23,586 nt of DNA from JAYGED01 sp046582565 (lineage in GTDB: Bacteria; Pseudomonadota; Alphaproteobacteria; JAAXGF01), in assembly GCA_046582565.1 (NCBI GenBank), contig JAYGED010000105.1, positions 1-23,586 on the forward strand, in the 5' to 3' direction. The number at the start of each line of letters is the position of its first letter. Positions within the stretch are counted from its first letter, which is position 1. The notes beneath the pieces are model-generated. The model made no database searches. It was not told the DNA's origin and worked only from the letters and a program-made list of their open reading frames with translations. Positions 16,174 to 23,586 of the stretch are shown here, piece after piece. The position numbers and the translations under genes are program-made.

Positions 16174-16770
16174 TCAAGTGCCCGACTTGGACTGATAAGC
16201 CGTGCCCCAACCCCAAGCACCCGAGCCGAAGCCGCGGGACACCACGCGCTCGCGATAAATCGTCGCGACCACATCGCCGTCGCCGGCGAGCAGGGCCTTG
16301 GTCGAGCACAGCTCGGCACAGAGCGGTAATTTGCCCTCTGCCAGACGATTACGACCATATTTCTGGAACTCCGCCGACGACATATCCTCCTCGGGCCCAC
16401 CGGCGCAGAAGGTGCATTTGTCCATCTTGCCGCGGGTGCCGAAATTGCCGGCCTGGGGATACTGCGGCGCGCCAAACGGGCAGGCATAGAAGCAATATCC
16501 GCAACCGATGCAGAGATCCTTGGAGTGCAGCACGACGCCGTCCTCGGTCTGGTAGAAGCAATCGACCGGGCAGACCGCCATGCAGGGCGCATCTGAACAA
16601 TGCATGCAGGCCACCGAGATCGAACGCTCACCCGGATTGCCGTCATTGATGGTCACCACACGGCGGCGGTTGACCCCCCAAGGGACTTCATTCTCGTTTT
16701 TGCACGCAGTAACGCAGGCGTTGCATTCGTTGCAGCGCTCGGCGTCACAGAGAAATTTCATTCTTGCCAT
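16174..16770 (-). CDS. fdhB: Formate dehydrogenase iron-sulfur (beta) subunit, four [4Fe-4S] clusters
   Basis: This 198-residue electron-transfer subunit carries electrons from FdhA to FdhC. Sixteen cysteines fall into four cluster motifs: C13/16/19/23 (CNECNACVTAC), C55/58/63/67 (CMHCSDAPCMAVC), C87/90/93/97 (CIGCGYCFYAC) and C119/122 with C151/155 (CTFC...CAELC). Unlike E. coli FdnH it has no C-terminal membrane helix, so it must dock on FdhC through protein contacts. It has no signal peptide and is presumably exported through the Tat system with FdhA. The ATG at 16770 has GGGAGG about 8 nt upstream. It starts 13 bases after fdhA and ends before the terminator hairpin. Confidence 0.95.
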   Translation of the reverse strand: MARMKFLCDAERCNECNACVTACKNENEVPWGVNRRRVVTINDGNPGERSISVACMHCSDAPCMAVCPVDCFYQTEDGVVLHSKDLCIGCGYCFYACPFGAPQYPQAGNFGTRGKMDKCTFCAGGPEEDMSSAEFQKYGRNRLAEGKLPLCAELCSTKALLAGDGDVVATIYRERVVSRGFGSGAWGWGTAYQSKSGT

Positions 16771-16783
16771 GACTTAATCCTCC

Positions 16784-19654
16784 CTACGCTGCTTCGATGC
16801 GGCAGAGACTGGCTTTAGTCTCCTGCATCTGAGTGACAACATCATAACCATAGGTCATTGCGGTATTCGCCGCTTCACCGATCACATAAGGATCGGCTCC
16901 AGGCGGATATTTATCTCGCAAATCCTTGCCTTGGAAGACCCCAGCGAAGTGGAACGGCAGGAACGCAACGCCCCGTCCAACCCGATTCGTGACCATGGCC
17001 TTGACCAGGATCCTGGCGCCTTCCGGCGTAAAGACCCAAACGTCGTGACCGTCGCGAATGCCGTTGTTGTTGGCATTGAAGGGGTTGATCTCGACGAACA
17101 TTTCCTGCTGCAGCTCGGCCAACCAGGCATTGGACCGGGTCTCCGCCCCGCCGCCCTGGTATTCCACCAAGCGACCCGTGGTCAGCACCATGGGGAAGTC
17201 CTTGGTGAAATCCTTCTTCTGGATGCTGGCGTAGAGGGTCGGCAGACGATAGGACTGGCGATCCTCATAGGTCGGATAATCCGCCACCAGATCACGCCGC
17301 GGCGTATAGAGCGGCTCGCGATGCAGGGGCACCGGATCGGGGAAGTTCCAGACCACCGCCCGGGCCTTGGCGTTGCCGAACGGGGAGCAACCATGCTTGA
17401 TGGCGACCCGCTGGATGCCGCCCGACAGGTCGGTCTTCCAGTTGGTCTTGTCGCCGGCGATCTTTACGATGACAGCCGTCTCGGCGGCGGTCAAATCGCC
17501 ATCCCAGCCGAGCTTCTTGAGCATGGCCATGGAGAATTCCGGATAACCGTCCTTGATCTCCGAGCCCTTTGAGTAGGAACCCTCGGCCAGCAGATTGACG
17601 CCATCACGCTCGACGCCGTATCTGGCGCGGAAGGTCAAACCACCCTCGGCCACCGGCCGCGAGGTGTCATACAGCAGCGGCGTGCCGGGATGCTTCATCT
17701 CCGCGGTGCCCCAACAGGGCCAGGGCAGACCGTAGAATTCACCATCCGCCGGGCCGCCGATCGCTTGCAGGCTGGTCCGATCGAAGGTGTGCTGGTTCGC
17801 CATATGGAGCCGCATCCTCTCGGGCGACTGGCCGGTATAGCCGATCGTCCACATGCCGCGGTTGAACTCGCGGGTGATGTCCTCGATCAAGGGCTCGTTA
17901 TCGTTGACCTTGATGTTCTTGAACATCTCCTTATCCATGCCGAACTTCTTGGCGAAGAGATACATGATCTCATGATCGGTCTTTGAATCCCAAACCGGTT
18001 CAATGACCTTTTCACGCCACTGGAACGACCGGTTGGAAGCGGTAACCGAGCCATAGGTTTCGAACTGGGTCGCCGCCGGCAACAGATAGACGCCGTCGGT
18101 GCGGTCATGCATGACCGCTGTGGCTGTCGGATAGGGATCGATGACCACGAGAATATCGAGCTTCTCCATGGCCGCCTTCATCTCCACCCCGCGAGTTTGC
18201 GAGTTCGGCGCATGACCCCAGAAGACCATCCCGCGGATATTGTCCGGCTGATCGATATTGTCCTTGTTCTCAAGCACGCCGTCGATCCAGCGGGACACCG
18301 GAATGCCCTTGCTTTCCATCAGTTTCTGGGTGGCGAACCGGCCCTTGAGCCATTCGTAATCGGTCTCCCAGACCCGCGCCCAATGCTTCCACGAGCCGGT
18401 CTTCAGCCCGTAGTAGCCCGGCAATGAATGGGACAGCACGCACATGTCGGTGGCGCCCTGAACATTGTCGTGGCCGCGGAAGATGTTGGTGCCGCCGCCG
18501 GCCCTGCCCATGTTGCCCAAGGCCAGCTGCAGAACACAGAAGGCCCGGGTGTTGTTGTTGCCGTTGGTGTGCTGGGTAGCACCCATGCACCAGATCACCG
18601 TGGCCGGACGGTTGTTGGCCAATGTCCGGGCGACCCGGCGCAATTGCGAACCGGGAACGCCGGTGACCCGCTCGGTCTCTTCCGGCGTCCATTTGGCGCA
18701 CTCGGCCTTGATCTCTTCCATGCCGTAGACGCGCTGGCGGATGAACTCCTTGTCCTCCCAGCCTTCCTTGAAGATATGGTGGAGAATTCCCCAGACCAGC
18801 GCCACATCGGTGCCCGAGCGCATCCTGACAAATTCGTCGGCATGGGCCGCGGTGCGCGTGAAGCGCGGATCGCAGACAATCAAGGGCGCGTTGTTCCGCT
18901 CCTTGGCACGCATGATATGCAGCAACGAAACCGGATGGGCTTCAGCCGGATTGCCGCCGATCAGGAAGATCGCCTGGCTGTTGTGGATGTCATTCATGCT
19001 GTTCGTCATGGCGCCGTAGCCCCAGGTGTTGGCCACACCCGCGACGGTGGTGGAATGACAGATACGCGCCTGGTGATCGCCGTTGTTTGATCCCCAGTAG
19101 GCGTAGAACTTACGGAACAGATAAGCCTGCTCGTTGCTGTGCTTGGCTGAACCCAGCCAATAGACCGAGTCGGGGCCGGAGGTCTTGCGAATCTCCAGCA
19201 TCTTGTCGCCGATCTCGTTGATCGCCGTTTCCCAATCGACCTTCTGCCATTTCCCGCCGGCCAGCTTCATGGGGTATTTCAAGCGGCGCTCGCCATGGGC
19301 AAGCTCGCGCACCGAAGCGCCTTTCGCGCAATGGGCGCCGAGGTTAATCGGGCTGTCGAAGCCGGGCTCCTGGCCGATCCAGACGCCCTTCTCGACTTCC
19401 GCCTCGACCGTACAGCCGACCGCGCAGTGGTTGCACACAGATCTGATAGTGTCGATCCGAGATGCCATGGCGGTCTGGGCCTTGGCTTTCTTCACCATGG
19501 CGCCGCCGGAGGTCGCCGCGATAGCGATGCCGCCAGCCGCCAGACCGGAGCGCTTCAGGAATGTCCGCCGGTCAACCGCGCTGCCGGTCATGCCGGTCAG
19601 GACGTTCGACAGTCGGGAACCATTTGCGGCTCCGTTGGTTTTTTTCATCAACAT
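16784..19654 (-). CDS. fdhA: Formate dehydrogenase catalytic (alpha) subunit, Cys-type, bis-MGD Mo/W, Tat-exported
   Basis: This protein of about 956 residues oxidises formate to CO2 in the periplasm. It has a Tat signal (DRRTFLKRSG then a hydrophobic stretch), a [4Fe-4S] site (C74, C77, C81 in CNHCAVGC, and C109), and the bis-MGD domains. The metal ligand that is selenocysteine in E. coli FdnG is Cys199 here, followed by the conserved His200 (ARICHSTTVAG). The conserved active-site region continues as WGYGAMTNSMNDI. The C-terminal MGD-binding domain includes LTTGRLVEYQGGGAETR. I prefer ATG 19654 because AGGGAG lies 9 nt upstream; an in-frame TTG at 19660 and ATG at 19648 are alternatives. 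The electron chain is FdhA to FdhB to FdhC. Mo versus W cannot be told from sequence. Confidence 0.96.
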   Translation of the reverse strand: MLMKKTNGAANGSRLSNVLTGMTGSAVDRRTFLKRSGLAAGGIAIAATSGGAMVKKAKAQTAMASRIDTIRSVCNHCAVGCTVEAEVEKGVWIGQEPGFDSPINLGAHCAKGASVRELAHGERRLKYPMKLAGGKWQKVDWETAINEIGDKMLEIRKTSGPDSVYWLGSAKHSNEQAYLFRKFYAYWGSNNGDHQARICHSTTVAGVANTWGYGAMTNSMNDIHNSQAIFLIGGNPAEAHPVSLLHIMRAKERNNAPLIVCDPRFTRTAAHADEFVRMRSGTDVALVWGILHHIFKEGWEDKEFIRQRVYGMEEIKAECAKWTPEETERVTGVPGSQLRRVARTLANNRPATVIWCMGATQHTNGNNNTRAFCVLQLALGNMGRAGGGTNIFRGHDNVQGATDMCVLSHSLPGYYGLKTGSWKHWARVWETDYEWLKGRFATQKLMESKGIPVSRWIDGVLENKDNIDQPDNIRGMVFWGHAPNSQTRGVEMKAAMEKLDILVVIDPYPTATAVMHDRTDGVYLLPAATQFETYGSVTASNRSFQWREKVIEPVWDSKTDHEIMYLFAKKFGMDKEMFKNIKVNDNEPLIEDITREFNRGMWTIGYTGQSPERMRLHMANQHTFDRTSLQAIGGPADGEFYGLPWPCWGTAEMKHPGTPLLYDTSRPVAEGGLTFRARYGVERDGVNLLAEGSYSKGSEIKDGYPEFSMAMLKKLGWDGDLTAAETAVIVKIAGDKTNWKTDLSGGIQRVAIKHGCSPFGNAKARAVVWNFPDPVPLHREPLYTPRRDLVADYPTYEDRQSYRLPTLYASIQKKDFTKDFPMVLTTGRLVEYQGGGAETRSNAWLAELQQEMFVEINPFNANNNGIRDGHDVWVFTPEGARILVKAMVTNRVGRGVAFLPFHFAGVFQGKDLRDKYPPGADPYVIGEAANTAMTYGYDVVTQMQETKASLCRIEAA

Positions 19655-19687
19655 AATCAAGAACTCCCTGGTTCTACGCTGTTGGAA

Positions 19688-19885
19688 CTAGAACTTGGCC
19701 AGCTCGTAATATTTCTTCACCAATTCGGTTTCCCGATAGCCGCTGGCATTCCCGTCCGGGGCGGCATTTGCCTCGGCGTCACCAGGTGCGCTGGCGAGGG
19801 TCGCCGCACCGGCGACCGCGCCGAGCCCGACCATCTTGAAAAAGCCGCGTCTTTCCATCATTTTCGCGTCTTTTTTGGCATCCAT
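19688..19885 (-). CDS. Small formate dehydrogenase-region Tat-signal protein
   Basis: This 65-residue protein consists of a twin-arginine signal (MERRGFFKMVGLGAVAGAATL) followed by a short, Ala/Gly-rich mature part ending YYELAKF. Such small Tat-targeted proteins are a known family found just upstream of fdhA in many proteobacteria (called FdhX in some). Their role is unproven; a part in assembly or stability of the exported enzyme has been proposed. It is preceded by AGGAGG about 8 nt from the ATG and lies 33 bases before fdhA, so it is clearly expressed with it. Confidence 0.88.
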   Translation of the reverse strand: MDAKKDAKMMERRGFFKMVGLGAVAGAATLASAPGDAEANAAPDGNASGYRETELVKKYYELAKF

Positions 19886-19952
19886 AACTTCGTCCTCCTT
19901 AAAGGTACTGGCTAATATTGTCCCTTCGGTACGCTTGGGCGGCCTCCCCCCA

Positions 19953-19967
19953 GGATCGCATCGATCC
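19953..19967. repeat. Short inverted repeat after the chaperone gene
   Basis: GGATCG and CGATCC flank a 3-nt loop just downstream of the TorD-like stop codon (minus strand), within the 86-base gap before the small Tat protein. No T-run follows, so it is more likely an RNA-processing or stabilising hairpin than a terminator. Confidence 0.4.
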
Positions 19968-19971
19968 CGGT

Positions 19972-20571
19972 TCAGGCCGCCATTTCAAATGCGGTTGTCT
20001 CAATCTCCACGAACAGCCGCCCGACGACGCCCACCGGCTTGTAGAAGCGGGCGCTGTCGGCAGTTTCCAAATCCTCAAAAAACATCCGCGCCCAGGGCGC
20101 CATATGCCGATCGAAAAACCGCTGCTGGGTTTCAAGATCGGCGGGCGCGCCGAAGGCGCCGGTGATCAGGCCGGCCATGATTTCGCACAGGCTCGCCATG
20201 TGATCCTCAGGCTCCTTGACATTCTCGCGGCGGGCGATGCCGAGCTCGTCCATCTCGTGACGCAGCTTGGCCAGGGGTTTTTCATAAGCAAACCCGGTCA
20301 GATAGTAGGAGCAGTAGGGATTGAGTTCGCCGCCGGAAACGCCGATAAACAGCGCGTTATATTCCTCGGACACCGCCTCGTCCGTGACCGATCCGGCCGC
20401 CTCGGCAAGGGCGCTCAGCGCCAAGCCCAGCGGGCTGTCGTCACCTTCGATCTCGGCTGTCAGATTTAGCAGGTCGCGCTCGGGAGCATCGCAAAGCAGC
20501 CGCGCCAGCAAGCCGTAAGCGTCGGCGCGCAGTTGGTCTTCAGACTCAATTTCGACTGCTTGTGCTGTCAC
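19972..20571 (-). CDS. TorD/DmsD-family chaperone for the formate dehydrogenase
   Basis: This all-helical cytoplasmic protein of 199 residues fits the TorD/DmsD/NarJ family, which binds Tat signals of molybdoenzymes and holds the apoenzyme until the cofactor is loaded. Seen are EEYNALFIG (family motif E-x3-Y-x2-LF), NPYCSYYLTGFAYEKPLA and EPEDHMASLCEIMAGL. I chose GTG 20571 because GGGAGGAG lies about 8 nt upstream. An ATG at 20628 would add 19 residues lacking family character and has no ribosome-binding site. Its position before fdhXAB argues that FdhA is the client. Confidence 0.9.
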   Translation of the reverse strand: MTAQAVEIESEDQLRADAYGLLARLLCDAPERDLLNLTAEIEGDDSPLGLALSALAEAAGSVTDEAVSEEYNALFIGVSGGELNPYCSYYLTGFAYEKPLAKLRHEMDELGIARRENVKEPEDHMASLCEIMAGLITGAFGAPADLETQQRFFDRHMAPWARMFFEDLETADSARFYKPVGVVGRLFVEIETTAFEMAA

Positions 20572-20639
20572 AAGCGCGTCTCCTCCCAATTTCGACTCCC
20601 GGCCCCAATGCCTCTTTCCTTCGGGCATCTAATTTTAGC

Positions 20640-20678
20640 CGCTATAAACAGTATAGCGCAGCGCGGTCGCGGACGGAA
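20640..20678 (-). promoter_or_regulatory. Putative promoter with palindromic operator upstream of the chaperone gene
   Basis: The 143-base gap between the DUF3306 and chaperone genes holds a perfect inverted repeat, CGCTATA-aacag-TATAGCG (20640-20658). On the minus strand it contains TATACT (20655-20650), a good -10 box, with a weak -35 TTCCGT (20678-20673) at 17 nt. Transcription would start near 20643, leaving a 70-nt leader. The overlap of palindrome and -10 box suggests repression by a dimeric regulator, or else a small hairpin in read-through RNA. Confidence 0.4.
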
Positions 20679-20714
20679 GCTACCATTTCGAGATAATTGC
20701 CGATTTCGAACAAA

Positions 20715-21233
20715 TCAGCCCTTATCCACCGGCTCGATGTCGTCATCAGGCGCCGGTTGCGCGATCTCGACATCACCCTCGCCCTCGCCTTCATCCTCGC
20801 CGTCGCCCAGATCTTCATCTTCGGCGAGTTTTTCGGCGTCTTCGACGAGGCCCTTGCCGACCCGATAAATGGTTTTGACCGCATCGCCCATAAGCTCGGA
20901 GGTGGTAAAATCCTCGCCGTAGTCGACCAGACCATCCACACCGGCGAGCAGCGGGTCCGACCGCCACAGCTTGCGCAGGGCGAGGCGCTTGAGATGCTCG
21001 GGCACGCCCTTGCCCATGAACACCGTATAATCCGAATCCTTAGTGAGGCTGTCGATATCGGGGAGCGGTTCAACGACCTCCGCCGGGGTGTCTTCTTCTT
21101 CAAGCGCTGCCAGCTCGCTGGGCTCTTCCGGGAGCGCTTCGTCCGCCACGGTCTGCAGGGTTTCCTCTTCCTTGCGCGCGAGGGCCTTGCGCTCGGACCA
21201 TCTGAGCAGCGGGCTTTTGCCGTCCTCGCTCAT
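20715..21233 (-). CDS. DUF3306 protein, formate dehydrogenase-associated
   Basis: This 172-residue protein of unknown function carries the DUF3306 core LRKLWRSDPLLAGVDGLVDY followed by GEDFT (about 88-112). The ends are highly charged and probably disordered: a basic N-terminus (RWSERKALARKEEE) and an acidic Asp/Glu/Gly-rich C-terminal tail. DUF3306 is regularly found next to DUF3305 and formate dehydrogenase genes, so a role in enzyme maturation is likely but untested. Its ATG overlaps the DUF3305 stop codon as ATGA (21230-21233). Confidence 0.87.
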   Translation of the reverse strand: MSEDGKSPLLRWSERKALARKEEETLQTVADEALPEEPSELAALEEEDTPAEVVEPLPDIDSLTKDSDYTVFMGKGVPEHLKRLALRKLWRSDPLLAGVDGLVDYGEDFTTSELMGDAVKTIYRVGKGLVEDAEKLAEDEDLGDGEDEGEGEGDVEIAQPAPDDDIEPVDKG

Positions 21234-21742
21234 CGCACCCGCCCGCGCGGCGGCTGGCTGAATTCTTCCTGGCCCGTGCCGTGCGGTTTGCGTTTACGCT
21301 TCACGAACGGCACGTCCACATGATGCTCATCGATAAAGGCCTGAATCCAGGCGATCACGGAGTCCGGCATGGTGACCCCGTCGACGATTTCCTCGCTGCT
21401 GTCGAGATAATCCTGGGCCTCATAGGTCGAAGCGGTGACCAGGAACGGCAACAGGTCATGCTCTTCGGCCTCCTCGTCTTCGCGCAGCAGGACGAAGATG
21501 CGCGGTGGATTGTCCGCCAGATTTGTGCGGTAGGCTTCGGTTTCCGAGCGGTGCAGCTCAAGGGTCAGAGTGGCTGCGTGATACTGCGCCCAGCCTTCTT
21601 CACTGGCCAGCAATAGCCATTCATCCACTTCGGCGGCGCCCGGAATGACGGCGACGGCGCGCCAGATATAATCCTGCCAGGGATTGTCGATCACGCGCCG
21701 TTCCAGGACGATGCCGAGAGGCATGGTTTCAATCTTTTTCAT
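21230..21742 (-). CDS. DUF3305 protein, formate dehydrogenase-associated
   Basis: This 170-residue protein begins MKKIETMPLGIVLERR and includes NPWQDYIWRAVAVIPGA, which fits DUF3305, a family of unknown function linked to formate dehydrogenase loci. The body is acidic with a basic C-terminal tail (KRKRKPHG). The ATG at 21742 is preferred over an in-frame start at 21778, because the upstream 12 codons would overlap the promoter and lack family character. No Shine-Dalgarno sequence precedes the ATG; a -10 box six bases upstream suggests a leaderless message. It is the first gene of the minus-strand operon. Confidence 0.87.
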   Translation of the reverse strand: MKKIETMPLGIVLERRVIDNPWQDYIWRAVAVIPGAAEVDEWLLLASEEGWAQYHAATLTLELHRSETEAYRTNLADNPPRIFVLLREDEEAEEHDLLPFLVTASTYEAQDYLDSSEEIVDGVTMPDSVIAWIQAFIDEHHVDVPFVKRKRKPHGTGQEEFSQPPRGRVR

Positions 21743-21748
21743 GGGCCG

Positions 21749-21778
21749 ATTATAGCGGGATAACCACTGTCGCGACAA
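21749..21778 (-). promoter_or_regulatory. Promoter of the formate dehydrogenase maturation operon, predicted leaderless
   Basis: On the minus strand TTGTCG (21778-21773) is followed after 18 nt by a perfect TATAAT (21754-21749). The seventh base after the -10 box is the A of the DUF3305 ATG (21742), so transcript and reading frame would start together. A perfect 10-base palindrome, TGTCGCGACA (21768-21777), overlaps the -35 box and could be an operator. Confidence 0.6.
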
Positions 21779-21821
21779 ACCCCCTTTGATTAGCGGCGGG
21801 CATTGCTATGATCCCGCCCTA

Positions 21822-21827
21822 TATAAA
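21822..21827 (+). promoter_or_regulatory. Possible -10 box of the divergent Fe-S protein gene
   Basis: TATAAA lies in an AT-rich patch (21820-21829) within the 118-base divergent gap, giving a start near 21834 and a 27-nt leader. No clear -35 hexamer is seen, and no Shine-Dalgarno sequence precedes the ATG at 21861. Confidence 0.3.
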
Positions 21828-21860
21828 TTCTCGCGCCCTCTCAACTCAGGCCCCGTAAAT

Positions 21861-23586
21861 ATGAAACTTAATGGTAAGACCGTCCTTGTGTGTAATTGCG
21901 AAGGGACCATGTCCCTCGATGGCAAAGCCCTGGCCAAGGCCTGTGGTGGGGACGGTGATCTAACAATCCACAACCATCTCTGCCGCACCCAGATAGAGCG
22001 CTTCACGACCGCCCTGCAAAGCGGTGAGCCGCTGATCGTCGCCTGCACCCAGGAAGCGCCGCTGTTTTCCGAGGTCGCCGCCGAGGCCGCGCCGGACACC
22101 GCCTTGGGCTTCGTCAATATCCGCGAGCGCGCCGGATGGTCCGAGGACGTCGCCGCCACAGCCACCATCACCGCCAAGATCGCCGCCTTTCTCGTCGAGA
22201 GCGCCATGGACCTCAAGCCGTCGACGACGGTCAGCCTGACGTCGAACGGCGAATGTCTGATCTACGGCCCCGGCGAGATCGCCATCCCCTTGGCCGAGCA
22301 AGTGGCGGACCGCCTCGCGGTTACCCTGCTGCTGAGCGATGATGGGGCCGTGACGCCGCCGGTGGTCAGCCGGGTGCCGATGTTTAGGGGGTCGATCATT
22401 CGGGCCGCCGGCCATCTCGGCGCCTTCACCGTCACCATCGCCAACCAGGCAAGCGCCTCGGCCTCTTCCCGCGATCGCCTGGCTTTTACTGATGGCGAGC
22501 CGGAGACGGAACTCACCTGCGACCTGATTCTCGATCTGACCGGCCAAGCCCCGCTGTTTCCCGGGGCCGAGAAACGCGACGGCTACGCCCGCCCCGATCC
22601 GGGCAATCCGGCGGCGCTGCAAAAAGCCCTGTTCGAGCTGACCGCCCTGGTCGGCGAATTCGAGAAGCCCCGCTATGTCGCCTATGACATCGATCTCTGC
22701 GCCCATTCGCGCAGCGCCATCACCGGCTGCAGCCTGTGTCTCGACATCTGCCCGACATCGGCGATCCAGTCTTCCGGCGATGGGGTGGTGTTCGACCCGT
22801 TCATCTGCGCCGGCTGCGGACAATGCGCCAGCGTCTGCCCGAGCGGCGCCGTGCGCTATGCCATGCCGTCCGCCGAGGACACCCTGCTCCGGCTGCGCGG
22901 ACTGCTGACAGCCTATTTCAAGGCGGGCGGCGAGAAGCCCACGCTGCTGCTCCACGACATCCGCCACGGCGAGCCGATGATTGCCGCCATGGCGCGCCAT
23001 GGCCGCGGCCTGCCGGCCCCTGTGCTGCCCTTCGCGTTCAACGAAATCACCCAGATCGGCCTCGATTTCCTAGCCGCCGCCCTGGCCTACGGCGCCGGCC
23101 GCATTTACATCATGCTGCCCCCGGGCAAGCGCGACGAGAGGGCCGGCCTCGATCAGCAGATCGCCCTGGCGGACGCCTTGCTCGGCGGCCTCAACCTGGG
23201 CGAAGGACGCATAGCCGTGATCGACGAAGACGACCCGGCCAAGATTGAAGCCCTGCTCTATGATGCGAGCCCAAGAGACAGCGCCGCCCGCGCCAGCTTC
23301 CTGCCGCTCGGCGGCAAGCGCACCGTGTTGACCCTGGCGCTTGGCGAACTCCACGCCGCCGCCGAGGCGCCCCCCGAGGTGGTGAGCCTGCCGGCGGGCG
23401 CGCCGTTCGGCCGCATCGCCGTGGATACGGAAGGCTGCACCCTGTGTCTGGCCTGTGTCAGCGCCTGCCCGGTCAGCGCCATTCGTGACAACCCGGAAAG
23501 CCCTGAGCTGAGCTTCATCGAACAGCTCTGCGTGCAATGCGGCCTGTGCCAGAAGACCTGCCCCGAGAAGGTGATCTCTCTCGAGC
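21861..23586 (+). CDS. Multi-[4Fe-4S] protein with HdrA-like N-terminus, partial (right edge)
   Basis: 575 residues are visible and the frame is open at the window end. Four ferredoxin-type cluster motifs are present: C280/290/293/297 (the first with an unusual 9-residue gap before CSLCLDIC), C316/319/322/326 (CAGCGQCASVC), C526/529/532/536 (CTLCLACVSAC) and C557/560/563/567 (CVQCGLCQKTC). The N-terminus has CNC (C11, C13), C28, C41 in HLCRTQIERF, and C62 in VACTQEAPLF, a layout that resembles the N-terminal domain of heterodisulfide reductase HdrA. No signal peptide is present, so it should be cytoplasmic. It diverges from DUF3305/DUF3306, and such Fe-S proteins are often encoded with them. 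A role in electron supply during formate dehydrogenase maturation, or a cytoplasmic redox partner, is inference. Confidence 0.88.
   Translation, partial: MKLNGKTVLVCNCEGTMSLDGKALAKACGGDGDLTIHNHLCRTQIERFTTALQSGEPLIVACTQEAPLFSEVAAEAAPDTALGFVNIRERAGWSEDVAATATITAKIAAFLVESAMDLKPSTTVSLTSNGECLIYGPGEIAIPLAEQVADRLAVTLLLSDDGAVTPPVVSRVPMFRGSIIRAAGHLGAFTVTIANQASASASSRDRLAFTDGEPETELTCDLILDLTGQAPLFPGAEKRDGYARPDPGNPAALQKALFELTALVGEFEKPRYVAYDIDLCAHSRSAITGCSLCLDICPTSAIQSSGDGVVFDPFICAGCGQCASVCPSGAVRYAMPSAEDTLLRLRGLLTAYFKAGGEKPTLLLHDIRHGEPMIAAMARHGRGLPAPVLPFAFNEITQIGLDFLAAALAYGAGRIYIMLPPGKRDERAGLDQQIALADALLGGLNLGEGRIAVIDEDDPAKIEALLYDASPRDSAARASFLPLGGKRTVLTLALGELHAAAEAPPEVVSLPAGAPFGRIAVDTEGCTLCLACVSACPVSAIRDNPESPELSFIEQLCVQCGLCQKTCPEKVISLE

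Noticed and set aside
16784..19654. Selenocysteine-type formate dehydrogenase
   Set aside because: The position that is selenocysteine in E. coli FdnG is encoded by an ordinary Cys codon (Cys199); there is no in-frame TGA.
21960..23000. 346-codon open frame on the minus strand
   Set aside because: Antisense to the Fe-S protein, which has conserved cluster motifs in the plus frame.
1..23586. CRISPR array, tRNA, rRNA, insertion sequence or prophage genes
   Set aside because: No regularly spaced repeats, transposase motifs, terminal inverted repeats or RNA gene features were seen on reading both strands.

Overview
The window is a GC-rich, gene-dense stretch of a bacterial chromosome. It is most likely from an alphaproteobacterium, judging by the protein families present, the PuuE/HIU hydrolase purine pathway, the DUF3305/DUF3306 formate dehydrogenase module and codon use; this is inference from familiarity, not a database search. 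Genes are tightly packed with many stop/start overlaps. No stretch over 300 bases lacks a gene, and I see no tRNA, rRNA, CRISPR array or insertion sequence.

Region 1 (1-7212) is a divergent purine-degradation cluster. On the minus strand, HIU hydrolase (uraH), xanthine dehydrogenase xdhA and xdhB, the cofactor-insertion factor xdhC and the ATPase of a nucleoside/purine-type ABC importer (cut by the left edge) form one likely operon. On the plus strand, allantoinase (puuE) and OHCU decarboxylase (uraD) run the other way. Together they cover purine uptake, hypoxanthine/xanthine to urate, and 5-hydroxyisourate to allantoate. The urate-oxidising enzyme is not in the window. puuE has no ATG, GTG or TTG at its expected start.

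Region 2 (7224-10684) holds a membrane-anchored DnaQ-like exonuclease, a nitronate monooxygenase, and a CBS/DUF294 nucleotidyltransferase-like protein on the opposite strand.

Region 3 (10772-13570) is a plus-strand operon: an allantoate amidohydrolase/carbamoylase-type M20 enzyme, a second M20 hydrolase with an altered metal motif, and a small periplasmic cytochrome c. The first enzyme could extend the purine pathway beyond allantoate.

Region 4 (13587-23586) is a respiratory formate dehydrogenase locus. On the minus strand, in transcription order, come DUF3305, DUF3306, a TorD-like chaperone, a small Tat-signal protein, FdhA (Cys-type, molybdopterin), FdhB (four 4Fe-4S clusters), FdhC (cytochrome b) and a seven-repeat WD40 propeller fused to a cytochrome c. 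A strong intrinsic terminator lies between fdhB and fdhC. Diverging on the plus strand is a multi-cluster Fe-S protein whose N-terminus resembles that of HdrA; it runs off the right edge. The DUF3305 gene has a promoter that predicts a leaderless transcript.
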